This document shows, piece after piece, positions 9,046-18,699 of a stretch of 64,000 nucleotides of DNA; the stretch's first letter is position 1; every line of letters begins with the position of its first letter. Below the pieces are notes generated by a model. It was given only the letters and a program-made list of their open reading frames with translations, had not been told where the DNA came from and did not search any database. The DNA is from Desulfobacterium sp. (GTDB lineage: Bacteria; Desulfobacterota; Desulfobacteria; Desulfobacterales; Desulfobacteraceae): the NCBI GenBank assembly GCA_030145245.1, contig JAQYWC010000001.1, forward strand, positions 268,936 to 332,935, given 5' to 3'. Position numbers and translations under genes: made by a program.

Positions 9046-9082
9046 CCCTCCGGTCTGATCCGTGACACATCAGACCGGAGGG
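9046..9082. terminator. Bidirectional hairpin between convergent genes
   Basis: A perfect 14-base inverted repeat CCCTCCGGTCTGAT / ATCAGACCGGAGGG with a 9-base loop, placed between the 3' ends of the rpiR-type gene and the convergent DUF945 gene. There is no strong T-run on either side, so it may act as a weak bidirectional terminator or transcript-end stabiliser. Confidence 0.65.
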
Positions 9083-9101
9083 AGATTACCTGGCAGGTTC
9101 T

Positions 9102-10427
9102 TTAGTTCAACACAACCTCTTTTTCATTAACAAACAGTTTGCCATCCCTGGTTTCTGCTGTATGGATCAAATTATCCCCCTCTTTTAAGAACAGGCCGGT
9201 CTGCATTCCGTCGAAGGCAGGCGCAAGCAGCGCAGGATTGTCCCCTGTGAGCTTGGAGGGAAGAGTGATATCGGTCTTGAGTGAAAATATATCAAGGGCT
9301 GCCCCGGGCTGCATTGCAATGGGGATGAATTGAGCCATTGTCATATCCTTGTTCAGGCTCAATGACAGGTCTCCCTTGATGTTTCCCTGGGGTAACTGGG
9401 CCTTGAGACCTGCAATTTCAATCTCCAACCCTTTTTTCAGCAGTTGCTCAGCAGGCCCGATCAATCGCGGTCCGATCTTGAGCAGTTCGTCTTCCATCAT
9501 CTGGGTCATTTCATAGGGCGTCTGCTGTGATCCGGCAATTTTTTTCATGATTTTATTCACTTCCGTTGAATAAAATGTCACAAAATCCTCATACCCCTGG
9601 GCATCTACCCTGTTTATACCCAACCGGATAAATGCATCGGTAATCTCATCCTCCTGGGTCTTGAAGCTGTCAATTCCATATTCCATTCCAAGGGACAGTG
9701 ATTTTTCCTCTTTATCATAATCCATATTGTATCTGCATTTGAAATTTGAAAACGCAATATGGTTCTGGTTGTCATTTAACGTGGCCTGGGTCGCTGTAAT
9801 CGAGGTATCCCCCTGCCAGACAAAGTTGGAAATTTTGTCAAGCTTTGAATCAAAGGAGATAGCATCGACCTTTAGTTTTTCGGGAACAGAGAGCCCGTCC
9901 CAGCTGCCATGGGAGGTGAATTTGTTAAAGTCTATATCGCTTTGGACAGAAAGCTGTGCCGGCAAAATATTGATCACCTCATCATTCTCCGTGATTGAAA
10001 AGCCTTTCAAAGAGATGGTTGATTCTATGTTGCCCAGGACTTCATACCGGGTCTCGATATCCAGGGGATTCTTACCATCCAGCTTGTTTTCCACCCAGTC
10101 TGAGAACCATTTGTTTTTTTCAAGGCTTGTTTTTGCGGTGACACCTGAAAAACCGTGATCGGCACGCTCCACCAATACGATGTCATCAATGCCGTAAAAG
10201 GTGTTAAGGGATCCCAGATTAATTTTCCATTCTATTTCAGAAGACAAAAAATTCCGGTCATACCGGATAATCTCCAGGGCCACATCAGACCCCCTGTCCG
10301 CATACATTTTATTCATATCTTCAAACGATTCTGTGACGACCCGCTCCATCATGATTCCGCTGAAAATCGGTGATCCGATTCCGGCGATAAGTATAATAAA
10401 GACAATGGCAATACCAATTTTTTTCAT
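9102..10427 (-). CDS. YdgA-like DUF945 family protein
   Basis: A 441-residue protein with a short N-terminal membrane anchor (MKKIGIAIVFIILIAGIGSP) and a long periplasmic part. The conserved opening after the anchor (YDRNFLSSEIEWKINLG) and the repeated beta-rich segments match the DUF945 (E. coli YdgA) family, envelope proteins of unknown biochemical role. The open frame continues to 10478, but AAAGGA lies just before the ATG at 10427, and starting there places the signal anchor at the N-terminus. It forms its own transcription unit, ending at the hairpin at 9046-9082. No function beyond envelope localisation can be claimed. Confidence 0.75.
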   Translation of the reverse strand: MKKIGIAIVFIILIAGIGSPIFSGIMMERVVTESFEDMNKMYADRGSDVALEIIRYDRNFLSSEIEWKINLGSLNTFYGIDDIVLVERADHGFSGVTAKTSLEKNKWFSDWVENKLDGKNPLDIETRYEVLGNIESTISLKGFSITENDEVINILPAQLSVQSDIDFNKFTSHGSWDGLSVPEKLKVDAISFDSKLDKISNFVWQGDTSITATQATLNDNQNHIAFSNFKCRYNMDYDKEEKSLSLGMEYGIDSFKTQEDEITDAFIRLGINRVDAQGYEDFVTFYSTEVNKIMKKIAGSQQTPYEMTQMMEDELLKIGPRLIGPAEQLLKKGLEIEIAGLKAQLPQGNIKGDLSLSLNKDMTMAQFIPIAMQPGAALDIFSLKTDITLPSKLTGDNPALLAPAFDGMQTGLFLKEGDNLIHTAETRDGKLFVNEKEVVLN

Positions 10428-10539
10428 ATCTGTTCCTTTAATTACAGTGTTTATGAATTTAAGCCCTTCGGGTATCAAAAATCAGCCATAATCGCAACCC
10501 TTACTTTAAAGGAAAGAATCACTGGAATTCCATGGGTGA

Positions 10540-11709
10540 TTACTCAGGCTTGTCCGGGTTGTTCAGGGTGGCTTTTTTGATGATGTTGTTGCCGAAACGC
10601 CTGGAAATTTTATCCACGGCTTTGTCCACGGTTTCCCACTTTTCCTCTTTTCTTTCCGTTGACTCGAATATATCCAGCTGAACCGGGGTGCCGGGATCTG
10701 AGAATGAGGAAACTCCAACCCCCAGGAGCCGGATCTTTTTGGTTATGGCGAATTTCTCAACCAGGCGGACCGCCTCCCTGTAAATGGCCGATGATGAGCA
10801 GATGGGGGCGGTGAGTTTGTTCTGCCGGGTTATCTGGGTGAAATCTGAAAACTTGAGCTTGATGGTGACGTTTGCCGCCAGAAGCTCCTGTCTTCTCAGG
10901 TCCCTTCCCACCCGCTGGGCATGGGCCAGGAGCTGCTTTTTGATGAACTCCATGTCCGAGGTGTCGTTTTCCAGGGTGGATTCGCTGGAGATGGATTTTC
11001 TTGGCCCGTCCGCGCCCACGGTTGAAGGGTCGATACCCCTGGCATAGTTTCTGAGCTGGGTGCCGAACTTGCCGAATTTATGTTTCAGAATGGCAGGGGA
11101 GAGCCGGTTTACATCCCCAAGCGTATGGATGCCCAGCTTTTCCATCTGCTCCATGGCGCGTTTTCCCACTCCGGGAATCTTCCTGACCTCAAGGGTTTCG
11201 ATAAACTCCGGGATCTGGTCCTGTTCGATGATGAAGATGCCGTCGGGCTTATTAACGTCCGAGGCGATCTTGGCAAGGAACCTGAGGTGGGCGCCCCCGA
11301 TGGAGCAGGTGAGCCCGGTCTCTTTTTTGACCCTCTCCTTGATTATCATGGCGATATTGTGGGGCGGGCCGAAGATCCGTTCGCAGCCGGTGACGTCAAG
11401 ATAGGCTTCGTCTATGGAGACAGGCTCCACAACCGGGGTGAAGTCGTTGAAGATGGCCATGATCCGGTTTGATTCTGCTGCATACTTTGTCTTGTCCGAC
11501 TGCACCACGATGAGGTGGGGGCATTTCTCCAGGGCCATGAACATGGGCATGGCGGAATGGATGCCAAAGCGCCTTGCCTCGTAGCTTGCCGTTGACACGA
11601 CGCTTCGCTTTGAGTGCCCGCCCACGACAATGGGTTTGCCTATAAGTCTTGGATCGTCCCTCTGCTCGATTGAGGCAAAGAAGGCATCCATGTCGATATG
11701 GAGAATCAC
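10540..11709 (-). CDS. dinB: DNA polymerase IV (Y-family translesion polymerase)
   Basis: A 389-residue error-prone DNA polymerase that bypasses damaged template bases. It begins ILHIDMDAFFASIEQ, carrying the first catalytic aspartate; SIDEAYLDVTG supplies the second acidic pair in the palm. The thumb region (VRKIPGVGKRAMEQMEKLGI) has the helix-hairpin-helix, and the little-finger domain completes the length typical of DinB. The start codon is GTG at 11709, four bases after the pilZ stop, so it is the last gene of a motA-motB-pilZ-dinB operon. A canonical C-terminal clamp-binding motif is not obvious. Linkage of a mutator polymerase to flagellar motor genes is unusual. Confidence 0.93.
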   Translation of the reverse strand: MILHIDMDAFFASIEQRDDPRLIGKPIVVGGHSKRSVVSTASYEARRFGIHSAMPMFMALEKCPHLIVVQSDKTKYAAESNRIMAIFNDFTPVVEPVSIDEAYLDVTGCERIFGPPHNIAMIIKERVKKETGLTCSIGGAHLRFLAKIASDVNKPDGIFIIEQDQIPEFIETLEVRKIPGVGKRAMEQMEKLGIHTLGDVNRLSPAILKHKFGKFGTQLRNYARGIDPSTVGADGPRKSISSESTLENDTSDMEFIKKQLLAHAQRVGRDLRRQELLAANVTIKLKFSDFTQITRQNKLTAPICSSSAIYREAVRLVEKFAITKKIRLLGVGVSSFSDPGTPVQLDIFESTERKEEKWETVDKAVDKISRRFGNNIIKKATLNNPDKPE

Positions 11710-11713
11710 GGGG

Positions 11714-12076
11714 TTACTTTGCTCTGTTTTGTTTGATCTCTTTTTTCTGCTTTACCAGTAGAAAACGGTGGATCGCCTCTGTCTGCTCTTCACTGGGGTC
11801 TTCAACAACGCAGTGGCAGATATCCTGGGCATCGATGGCAAGAACCTTTATGACAATGGAGAGTATCTGGTTCGGCCTGAGGTCGGGATCCCGTAACGCA
11901 AGTGTTATTCTGTCCCGGTCTCCTTTGGCAAAGCCCTGGTTCTCGAACGATACCCCGCCGGCACTTATGTCGATGAGGTCAATGGATTCTCCCATAAAGC
12001 GAATGGTCAGGGTATCGGGGGGCATTGGATTGAATCTGAAGGCCGCCCGCTTGTTCTCTGTTTCGTGGATGATCAT
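11714..12076 (-). CDS. PilZ-domain cyclic di-GMP binding protein
   Basis: A 120-residue single PilZ domain. The c-di-GMP binding signature is complete: RAAFR (RxxxR) near residue 10 and DISAGG (DxSxxG) about 25 residues later. The frame is open up to 12178, but that extension lies wholly inside motB; the ATG at 12076 sits one base after the motB stop, so translational coupling with motB is likely. By analogy with YcgR, PilZ proteins can act as a motor brake when c-di-GMP rises, and position immediately after motAB makes that role plausible here. The brake function is inference. Confidence 0.82.
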   Translation of the reverse strand: MIIHETENKRAAFRFNPMPPDTLTIRFMGESIDLIDISAGGVSFENQGFAKGDRDRITLALRDPDLRPNQILSIVIKVLAIDAQDICHCVVEDPSEEQTEAIHRFLLVKQKKEIKQNRAK

Positions 12077-12077
12077 G

Positions 12078-12812
12078 TCAGTACCTGGTTGTGGTTTTTT
12101 CCAGAACAAATTCCACCCTTCTGTTGACTGCCCTGTTGGTTGCAGATGTATTGGGAAGAAGGGGTTCCATATCGGCATAGCCTGTGGCCGTGAGTCGCTC
12201 GGGTTTGATTCCTTTCTGAATCAGGTGCTTGAGCACCGTTGTCGCCCTGATGGCGGACAGTTCCCAGTTGGACGGAAACCTGGGGGTGGCAATGGGGATG
12301 TCGTCGGTGTAGCCTTTGATGTTGATGTTGTATTCGGGATACTCAAACACCACCGCAACGATTCGGTCGAGTATGGGAATGGCGTTGATTTTCAGGTCAG
12401 CAGATCCCGAAGTAAACAGGGCATGGCCGTTGATCCTGACAATGATCTTGCCGTCAACCACATGGGTGGCAATGGTCTTTGCGCTCTCCTTGCTGACGAT
12501 AAACTTGTTGATGTCCCGGATGAGGGACTCCTCCCTGGATCGAAGCCCTGTAATATCCTCGATGGTGATCTTGGTGTCGATGGAGTCTGGTACCTCCAGC
12601 AACTCCATGAGGCCCACCAGTTCCGCCTTCTGATCGATCCGTATTTTTATGGATTCAACGGCCGATTTGTACTTTTCCTTGTCAAAGGATGCCAGGGAGT
12701 AGAGGAGCACAAAAAAGACCAGAAGCAGGGTCATGAGATCCGCAAATGTGACAATCCATCCAGCCGAGTCATCGGTATCGACCAGGGAGTCTGCAATTTT
12801 ACCTTTTGCCAT
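12078..12812 (-). CDS. motB: Flagellar motor stator protein MotB
   Basis: A 244-residue stator subunit that anchors the proton channel to peptidoglycan. One N-terminal membrane span contains the essential proton-carrying aspartate (FADLMTLLLVFFVLLYS, Asp25). A linker and a C-terminal OmpA-like peptidoglycan-binding domain (~115-240) follow; NINIKGYTDDIPI and the NWELSAIRA segment are typical. Upstream motA ends two bases before it and pilZ follows one base after it. Whether the ion is H+ or Na+ cannot be decided by eye. Confidence 0.92.
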   Translation of the reverse strand: MAKGKIADSLVDTDDSAGWIVTFADLMTLLLVFFVLLYSLASFDKEKYKSAVESIKIRIDQKAELVGLMELLEVPDSIDTKITIEDITGLRSREESLIRDINKFIVSKESAKTIATHVVDGKIIVRINGHALFTSGSADLKINAIPILDRIVAVVFEYPEYNINIKGYTDDIPIATPRFPSNWELSAIRATTVLKHLIQKGIKPERLTATGYADMEPLLPNTSATNRAVNRRVEFVLEKTTTRY

Positions 12813-12814
12813 GG

Positions 12815-13588
12815 CTACCGCCTTATATCCATCTTGCTCAATGGTATACGAAGCCGTGCCGAGATGAACGAGCTGAGCTTTTCATAAAGAATGATGGGGT
12901 TGTTATTGTCCAGAATGGAGACGGCGCCTTCGAGCATGATCTCGAGATTGATCACCTCCATGACGGTTCTTGCCTTCAGTTTTCCTGCAACGGGAAGAAA
13001 GAAGAGTGTGGACATGAGGGAGCCGTAAAAGGTGGTCAGCAGGGCTGTTGCCATGGCAGGCCCGATATTGGACGGATCCTGGAGCTTGCTGAGCATCTGC
13101 ACAAGACCTATCAGGGTTCCGAGCATTCCAAATGCAGGGGAGTAGGTTCCCATTTTTTTGAACACGTCCTGGACAATGAAGTGGCGCATTTTCAGGGATT
13201 CGATCTCGGTGGTCAGTGCGTCCCGGATCACGTCGTTGGAGGATCCGTCGGCGATCAGTCCGCAGGCCTTTTTCAGGAATCCGGACTGGGTCTTTACCTT
13301 TGAAAGCTCCATGATTCCCTGGCGTCTGGAGATGTGGCACAGTTTGATCATGGTGGCGACAGCTTCGTTGGGGTCTTCCTTTTGCTTGGAAAAGACAAAG
13401 TAGGCAGCCTTGAATGCGGCAATCACATCCTTGAACTGAAAGGTCAGAAGGGTGGTGGCAAGGGTGCCGCCGCCAACGATCATGAGACCGGGAACGTTGA
13501 TGAAATTATGAATGTCCCCGCCTAGAAAGATTGCGCTGACAATAAGGGATATTCCTGAGACAATACCTATAAGAGATGCTATATCCAT
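12815..13588 (-). CDS. motA: Flagellar motor stator protein MotA
   Basis: A 257-residue membrane protein with the four spans of MotA/PomA: two near the N-terminus (SLIGIVSGISLIVSAIFLGG; PGLMIVGGGTLATTLLTF) and two after the cytoplasmic torque loop (YSPAFGMLGTLIGLVQML; ALLTTFYGSLMSTLFFLPVA). The proline and glycine pattern of the channel spans is conserved. It is the first gene of the motA-motB-pilZ-dinB operon. No flagellar structural genes are in this window, as is common for motAB elsewhere. Confidence 0.93.
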   Translation of the reverse strand: MDIASLIGIVSGISLIVSAIFLGGDIHNFINVPGLMIVGGGTLATTLLTFQFKDVIAAFKAAYFVFSKQKEDPNEAVATMIKLCHISRRQGIMELSKVKTQSGFLKKACGLIADGSSNDVIRDALTTEIESLKMRHFIVQDVFKKMGTYSPAFGMLGTLIGLVQMLSKLQDPSNIGPAMATALLTTFYGSLMSTLFFLPVAGKLKARTVMEVINLEIMLEGAVSILDNNNPIILYEKLSSFISARLRIPLSKMDIRR

Positions 13589-13738
13589 GGATCTTTCCAG
13601 CTTAACGGTTCACTCCAGGCAGGCACTAATGCATGCACATCCTTAAACAACGTTCTACCAATATATGATTATCCTGTCCGGGTCAAGGGGAGATGGCTAT
13701 GGAGCCCCATAATGGGGGCAGGAGGGCGGGGCTGGGGA

Positions 13739-14653
13739 TCAGGAGGTCATGCAGGAACAGAGGTTTCCAAAGATCTTTTTGTCGAACCTTCCTTCCAGCA
13801 CCTCCTGCTTGATCAGCTGCAGGGTGTCAAAGGGGCTTTTTGCCTTCCGAAAGCTTTTATCCCTGTAAGTCAGGGGTTCGTAGCTGTCGATGAGACCGAT
13901 GAGCTGGCTTTCAAAGGAGATGTTTGTGGCTGACATGGGATAGCCTGAGCCGTCGATCCGTTCGTGGTGTTCCAGGGCTACTTCGGCCACCATGGGATCA
14001 AAGGTTCCCCAGCGGGTGATGATGTCATACCCTTTCAGGGGGTGGCTCTTATACGCGTCAAATTCCGCATCGGTTAGCTTTCTGTCCGCTTCGAGGATTT
14101 TCTGGCTTATTGCGGATGTCCCGATGTCGTGGAGCAGGGCTGCAAGCCCGATCTTTTTTGAAGCGGCCTCGCTGAGCTGTTCGCAGAAGCAGAAGCGCAT
14201 GGCAATGGCAAGGACGTTCACCGTGTGGTCGACGATCAGGGAAGAGCCCGAAGCGACCATGGTCATGGCCTTCAGCAGCTCCGAGTCTTTTGCATACCCT
14301 TTAAAGAAGATTTCAATGGTTTCGGGCAGGGCGTCAAGGGTTTCCTGGCAAGGGTCCTCCAGTGCTTCCTGAACGATGCGGCCCACTACTGTTTTAACCG
14401 TTTTCACTCCCTTGGAGGCTATCTCTCTTGCAAGATCGATGTTCAGGGCCGCCTGGAGTTCTTTGGCTGCAGCTCTTTTGTCTTTTTTGAGGATAAAGAG
14501 CGGGGGATGCTTATGGGTCTCAACCCTTGATTCTGCAATGGGTTCCCCCTCTTTTTTGTAGAGATGGAACTCGCTGTCCTCTGTTTTGTAAAAAAGCTGG
14601 GTCTTATGGTAGAAGTCGATCTGGGAATGTTTTATTTGAATGTAGTCGTCCAT
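13739..14653 (-). CDS. HD-GYP domain cyclic di-GMP phosphodiesterase
   Basis: A 304-residue cytoplasmic protein. A ~115-residue N-terminal part without a recognised domain is followed by an HD-GYP domain. Both signatures are present: HDIG (His at ~175) and HHERIDGSGYP, so the metal site and GYP lid look intact, predicting hydrolysis of c-di-GMP. The frame is open upstream to 14752, but the ATG at 14653 removes an unlikely hydrophobic extension. A TTGACA (14688-14683) and TATGTT (14665-14660) pair, spaced 17 bases, lies directly before that ATG, so a leaderless or very short leader transcript is possible. It lies next to motAB-pilZ in the same direction, forming a c-di-GMP/motility neighbourhood. 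Confidence 0.85.
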   Translation of the reverse strand: MDDYIQIKHSQIDFYHKTQLFYKTEDSEFHLYKKEGEPIAESRVETHKHPPLFILKKDKRAAAKELQAALNIDLAREIASKGVKTVKTVVGRIVQEALEDPCQETLDALPETIEIFFKGYAKDSELLKAMTMVASGSSLIVDHTVNVLAIAMRFCFCEQLSEAASKKIGLAALLHDIGTSAISQKILEADRKLTDAEFDAYKSHPLKGYDIITRWGTFDPMVAEVALEHHERIDGSGYPMSATNISFESQLIGLIDSYEPLTYRDKSFRKAKSPFDTLQLIKQEVLEGRFDKKIFGNLCSCMTS

Positions 14654-14788
14654 GGCGGGAACATACTTCCGTAAATTTAAGATGTCAATGAAAATGAGCA
14701 ATAATTGTAAGAGGATCTCCTTGATATGAAAGGGGTCAGATGGTATACCCAAACCTTGCAGACAACGTCAACTGGTTTGGGAGGGATG

Positions 14789-16672
14789 ATGAACAGAACA
14801 ACGGGCATAAGGCTTGCGGCGGTTTTCCTGGTTGCTTTACTTTTTGGATGTGCCGACAGCGACACGGAATCAACAGAGAAGACCCATGGCAAGTCAACTG
14901 TTGCCGGGTCAGCCCCTGTTATACCCAGGGTAACGGCAACGCTTCCCGATAACATTCAATGGATTACCAACGACAGTGATCCTGTTTTCTCTTCCCCCGA
15001 GGCCGTCAAGGGCGGGACTTTCCATTCCGCTATCCTGAGTTTTCCCAGGACCTTCAGGCTGGTGGGACCGGATTCCAACGGCACTTTTGCAGGGCCTTTG
15101 CGTGCCAACAACCTCTCCCTGATCAACATCCACCCAAACACCGGAAAGGTGATCCCCGAGCTTGCCACCCACTGGGCCTTCAACCATGACAAAAAGACCA
15201 TGTTCTTTAAGCTTAACCCCAAGGCCCGCTGGTCCGACGGCGTTCCTGTTACGGCCTGGGATTATGCCTATACCCTGGAGTTCATGCGCTCTCCCCATAT
15301 CATCGCCCCTTTTTACAACGATTACTACGCAAGGGAGATCGAATCGGTGATCGTGTATGATGACTACACCATTTCCGTGAAAAGCACCAAGGCCATGCCC
15401 GAACTCTATCTCAGGCTGGGAATCGCTCCCACGCCTGAGCATTTCTTCGGCGCCCTGGATGAGACCTTTGTGGAGAAGTACAACTGGGATGTGGCTCCCA
15501 ACACCGGCCCTTACATGATCTCGGATTTTAAAAAGGGCAAGCATGTCAGGTTCAAGCGCAAGAAAGACTGGTGGGCAAAGGATTTGCGATTCTTCAAGAA
15601 CCGGTTCAACGTGGACACGGTGATGTTCAAGGTTGTCAGGGACTACAATATGCTTTGGGAGTACTTCAAAAAGGGCGAGATCGACGTTTTTGCCCTGACC
15701 ATGCCCAAGTACTGGTATGACAGGGCCGACACCCGGGTGTTCAACCGTGGGTATGTAAAGAAGATCTGGTTTTTCAATGATACCCCGCTCAATCCCATGG
15801 GCATGTGGCTCAACCAGGACAAGGAGATCTTCAAGGATAAGCGGGTAAGGAGCGCCTTCAGCCACGCCATGAACGTGGAGAAGGTGATCGACAAGGTGCT
15901 CAGGGGCGACTATTTCAGGCTCTCCCAGGCCTTCATGGGGTATGGGGAGTACACCAATCCCGATATCGAGCCCAGGCGGTTCAGCATCCAAAGGGTGGAG
16001 GAGTTGATGACCGATGCCGGGTGGACCCGGGGCAGCGACGGGATCTGGCAGAAACAGGGCAACCGTTTTTCCGTGGAGGTGACCTATGGATTTGATGAGC
16101 ACACCCCAAGGCTTGTGGTACTCAAGGAGGAGGCCCTGAAGGCAGGGGTGGAGCTGAGGCTCCAGAAGCTCGACAGCACGGCGACCTTTAAGAAATTCCT
16201 CGAGAAAAAGCACGACGTGGCCTGGATGGCCTGGAGCACCAGCCTGCGTCCCTCCTACTGGCAGGGGTGGCATTCCGACAATGCCCACAAGACCCAGACC
16301 AACAACATCACCAACACGGACGATCCTGTGCTTGACGGTCTCATCGATCAATACCGGTCAAGCCTGGACGAAAACGAACGCAAGTCCCTGTCAAGGACCA
16401 TCCAGCAGAAGATCCACGACCAGGCAGCCTTTGTGCCGACCTTCATGGTTCCCTATGTCCGCCAGGGATTCTGGCGCTGGATGAGGCTTCCCGAATCCCA
16501 CGGCACCAAATTATCCAGTTCCCTGTTCGACCCCTTTGACTCCACCTCAGGCGGCCTGTTCTGGTATGACCGGGCATTGCACGACCAGACCCGGGAGGCC
16601 ATGAAGAGCGGGGAGTCCTTTGAACCTGAAACCATTGTGGATAAAACGTTTAAACCTGGAGTACTCCATTGA
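14789..16672 (+). CDS. ABC transporter solute-binding lipoprotein, family 5 (YejA/OppA-like)
   Basis: A 627-residue extracytoplasmic binding protein for peptides or similar solutes. The signal peptide ends in a lipobox (VALLFGC), so the mature protein is a lipoprotein. The SBP_bac_5 core is visible: GGTFHSAI near the mature start, ELATHWAFNHDKKTMFFKLN, WSDGVPVTAWDYAYTLE, and NTGPYMISDFKKGKHVRFKR; its length and details are closest to the YejA group. GGGAGG just upstream supports ATG 14789 (ATG 14786 is equally in frame). Its stop overlaps the next ATPase start. No permease genes lie in this operon, which is unusual. Confidence 0.88.
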   Translation: MNRTTGIRLAAVFLVALLFGCADSDTESTEKTHGKSTVAGSAPVIPRVTATLPDNIQWITNDSDPVFSSPEAVKGGTFHSAILSFPRTFRLVGPDSNGTFAGPLRANNLSLINIHPNTGKVIPELATHWAFNHDKKTMFFKLNPKARWSDGVPVTAWDYAYTLEFMRSPHIIAPFYNDYYAREIESVIVYDDYTISVKSTKAMPELYLRLGIAPTPEHFFGALDETFVEKYNWDVAPNTGPYMISDFKKGKHVRFKRKKDWWAKDLRFFKNRFNVDTVMFKVVRDYNMLWEYFKKGEIDVFALTMPKYWYDRADTRVFNRGYVKKIWFFNDTPLNPMGMWLNQDKEIFKDKRVRSAFSHAMNVEKVIDKVLRGDYFRLSQAFMGYGEYTNPDIEPRRFSIQRVEELMTDAGWTRGSDGIWQKQGNRFSVEVTYGFDEHTPRLVVLKEEALKAGVELRLQKLDSTATFKKFLEKKHDVAWMAWSTSLRPSYWQGWHSDNAHKTQTNNITNTDDPVLDGLIDQYRSSLDENERKSLSRTIQQKIHDQAAFVPTFMVPYVRQGFWRWMRLPESHGTKLSSSLFDPFDSTSGGLFWYDRALHDQTREAMKSGESFEPETIVDKTFKPGVLH

Positions 16673-17652
16673 AGCCTGAGACCATTTTACGGATTAAAGA
16701 CCTTGTTGTGAGCTTCACCATTGAAGGCAGACGGGTGGTGGCTGTTGATCATGCAGGGTTTGAGCTCTGCCGGGGGGAGACCCTGGGGGTTGTGGGGGAG
16801 TCCGGCTGCGGCAAGAGCGTCACGGCCCTCTCCGTCATGGGGCTTTTGCCCATACCCGCCGGCACCATCGAATCCGGCAGCATCGAGTTCATGGGAGAGG
16901 ATCTTCTCAAGCTTCCGAAGGAGGGCATGCAGGCGATCCGGGGGAAAAGGATCTCCATGATCTTCCAGGAGCCCATGACCGCCCTGAACCCGGTCCACAG
17001 GGTGGGGAAACAGATCAGGGAGGTGTACCAGCTGCACTTTCCCAGTCTCAGCAACGGTCAGATGATCCGGGAGGCCGCCGGCATGCTGGCCAAGGTGGGG
17101 ATCGCAGATCCTGAAAAGGTGCTCAACACCTATCCACATCAGCTTTCAGGCGGCATGCGCCAGCGGGTGATGATCGCCATGGCCCTTGCTGCAAAGCCGG
17201 AGATCCTCATTGCCGACGAGCCCACCACCGCCCTTGACGTGACGGTCCAGGCCCAGATCCTCGATCTCATCAAATCCCTGCAAAAGGAGATGTCCATGGC
17301 CGTGGTCCTCATCACCCATGACCTTGGGGTCATTGCGGAGAACTGCGACCATGCCGTGGTGATGTACGGCGGCCAGGTGGCAGAGACAGCCCCGGTCAGG
17401 GAGCTGTTCAGCAACCCCTGTCATCCTTACACCAAAGGGCTGTTGAGCTCCATTCCCGGGCTTTCGGGAACGCCAAAGAGCGTGCTTCCCACCATCCGGG
17501 GCATGGTGCCGTCCCTTGAGGACATGCCCCAGGGGTGCAGGTTCAGCACCCGTTGTCCTGTTGCTTTTGAGCCCTGCAATCTTGCATCTCCCCAAAAGCG
17601 CAAGCAGAAATCCGGCCATTTTGCCGCTTGTTACGATCTGGAGGAGAGGTGA
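16669..17652 (+). CDS. Peptide ABC transporter ATPase (OppD/DppD-like)
   Basis: A 327-residue cytoplasmic ATPase. Walker A is GESGCGKS, the Q-loop follows in [15 protein letters not shown], the ABC signature is LSGGMRQRV, and Walker B is [13 protein letters not shown], followed by the H-loop [11 protein letters not shown]. The C-terminal oligopeptide-transporter extension with cysteines ([15 protein letters not shown]) probably binds a [4Fe-4S] cluster, as in DppD. The start is a TTG at 16669 overlapping the TGA of the binding protein, with CTGGAG just upstream, so translation is coupled. It forms a heterodimer with the next gene. Confidence 0.92.
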   Translation: MKPETILRIKDLVVSFTIEGRRVVAVDHAGFELCRGETLGVVGESGCGKSVTALSVMGLLPIPAGTIESGSIEFMGEDLLKLPKEGMQAIRGKRISMIFQEPMTALNPVHRVGKQIREVYQLHFPSLSNGQMIREAAGMLAKVGIADPEKVLNTYPHQLSGGMRQRVMIAMALAAKPEILIADEPTTALDVTVQAQILDLIKSLQKEMSMAVVLITHDLGVIAENCDHAVVMYGGQVAETAPVRELFSNPCHPYTKGLLSSIPGLSGTPKSVLPTIRGMVPSLEDMPQGCRFSTRCPVAFEPCNLASPQKRKQKSGHFAACYDLEER

Positions 17653-18620
17653 TGGAACCCATACTGTCGGTCAATAACCTGAAAAAGTACTTCCCTGTTT
17701 ACGGCGGCATCTTCCTTCGGCGCCAGGGATGGGTCTATGCCGTGGATGATGTCAGCTTTGATGTCTTTCCCGGGGAAACCCTGGGCCTTGTGGGGGAGTC
17801 CGGCTGCGGCAAGACCACCCTTGGCCGGTGCATCGTGGGGCTGTACGCCTCAACCGCAGGCGAGATAAATTTCCAGGGAAGCAACCTGGCCAAGCGGGAC
17901 CGGCAACAGCTGAAATCCATGCGCCTCAAGATGCAGATGATCTTCCAGGATCCATTTGAATCCTTGAACTCACGTCACACTGTCCGGGAGATCCTGGAGG
18001 AGAAATACCGGATCCACGGGGTCAAAAATCAGCATTCCGGCCCCCAGCTGGCCACCCTTCTTGAAACCGTGGGCCTGAGCCCCAGGGCCCTTGCGCGGTT
18101 TCCCCACGAGTTCTCCGGCGGCCAGCGCCAGCGGATCGGTATTGCCCGTGCCATCAGCCTTTCACCCGACCTGATTGTGTGTGACGAGCCTGTGTCGGCC
18201 CTGGATGTGTCGGTCCAGTCCCAGATCCTTAACCTGCTGTTGACGCTCCAGCAGGAGATGGGGCTCACCTATCTCTTTATCTCCCATGACCTTTCCGTGG
18301 TAAAGCATGTGTCTGACCGCATTGCCGTCATGTATCTGGGCAGGATCGTTGAGATGGCCGACCGGGACGATCTTTTTGCTTCTCCCTCCCACCCCTATAC
18401 CCAGGCCCTTCTCTCCGCCATTCCCATTGCCGACCCCAATGCACCAAAGCAGCGGATTATCCTTGAGGGCGAGATCCCCTCTCCTGAAAACCCGCCCACA
18501 GGGTGCCGTTTCCACACCCGCTGCCCCCATGCCATGGCTGTGTGCCAGAAAGAGGAACCCGTGTTCAAACCGATAAACCATGAGTGTGACACCCATTTTG
18601 CCGCCTGCCACCTGCTGTGA
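17652..18620 (+). CDS. Peptide ABC transporter ATPase (OppF/DppF-like)
   Basis: A 322-residue ATPase, partner of the preceding one. Walker [10 protein letters not shown]-loop [14 protein letters not shown], signature FSGGQRQRI, Walker [14 protein letters not shown] and H-loop [10 protein letters not shown] are all intact. The C-terminal extension again has paired cysteines ([15 protein letters not shown]). The ATG at 17652 overlaps the previous stop (TGATG), preferred over an upstream in-frame start at 17628. No OppB/OppC membrane subunits follow; the next gene is unrelated, so the ATPases must work with permeases encoded elsewhere or the locus has lost them. Confidence 0.92.
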   Translation: MEPILSVNNLKKYFPVYGGIFLRRQGWVYAVDDVSFDVFPGETLGLVGESGCGKTTLGRCIVGLYASTAGEINFQGSNLAKRDRQQLKSMRLKMQMIFQDPFESLNSRHTVREILEEKYRIHGVKNQHSGPQLATLLETVGLSPRALARFPHEFSGGQRQRIGIARAISLSPDLIVCDEPVSALDVSVQSQILNLLLTLQQEMGLTYLFISHDLSVVKHVSDRIAVMYLGRIVEMADRDDLFASPSHPYTQALLSAIPIADPNAPKQRIILEGEIPSPENPPTGCRFHTRCPHAMAVCQKEEPVFKPINHECDTHFAACHLL

Positions 18621-18699
18621 CAAAAAAGGAATTTAAAGTTGCCGGGAATGTTGGTATGGTAGGGGATAACCTACTTATCTAAAGCCATTGGATAGGATT

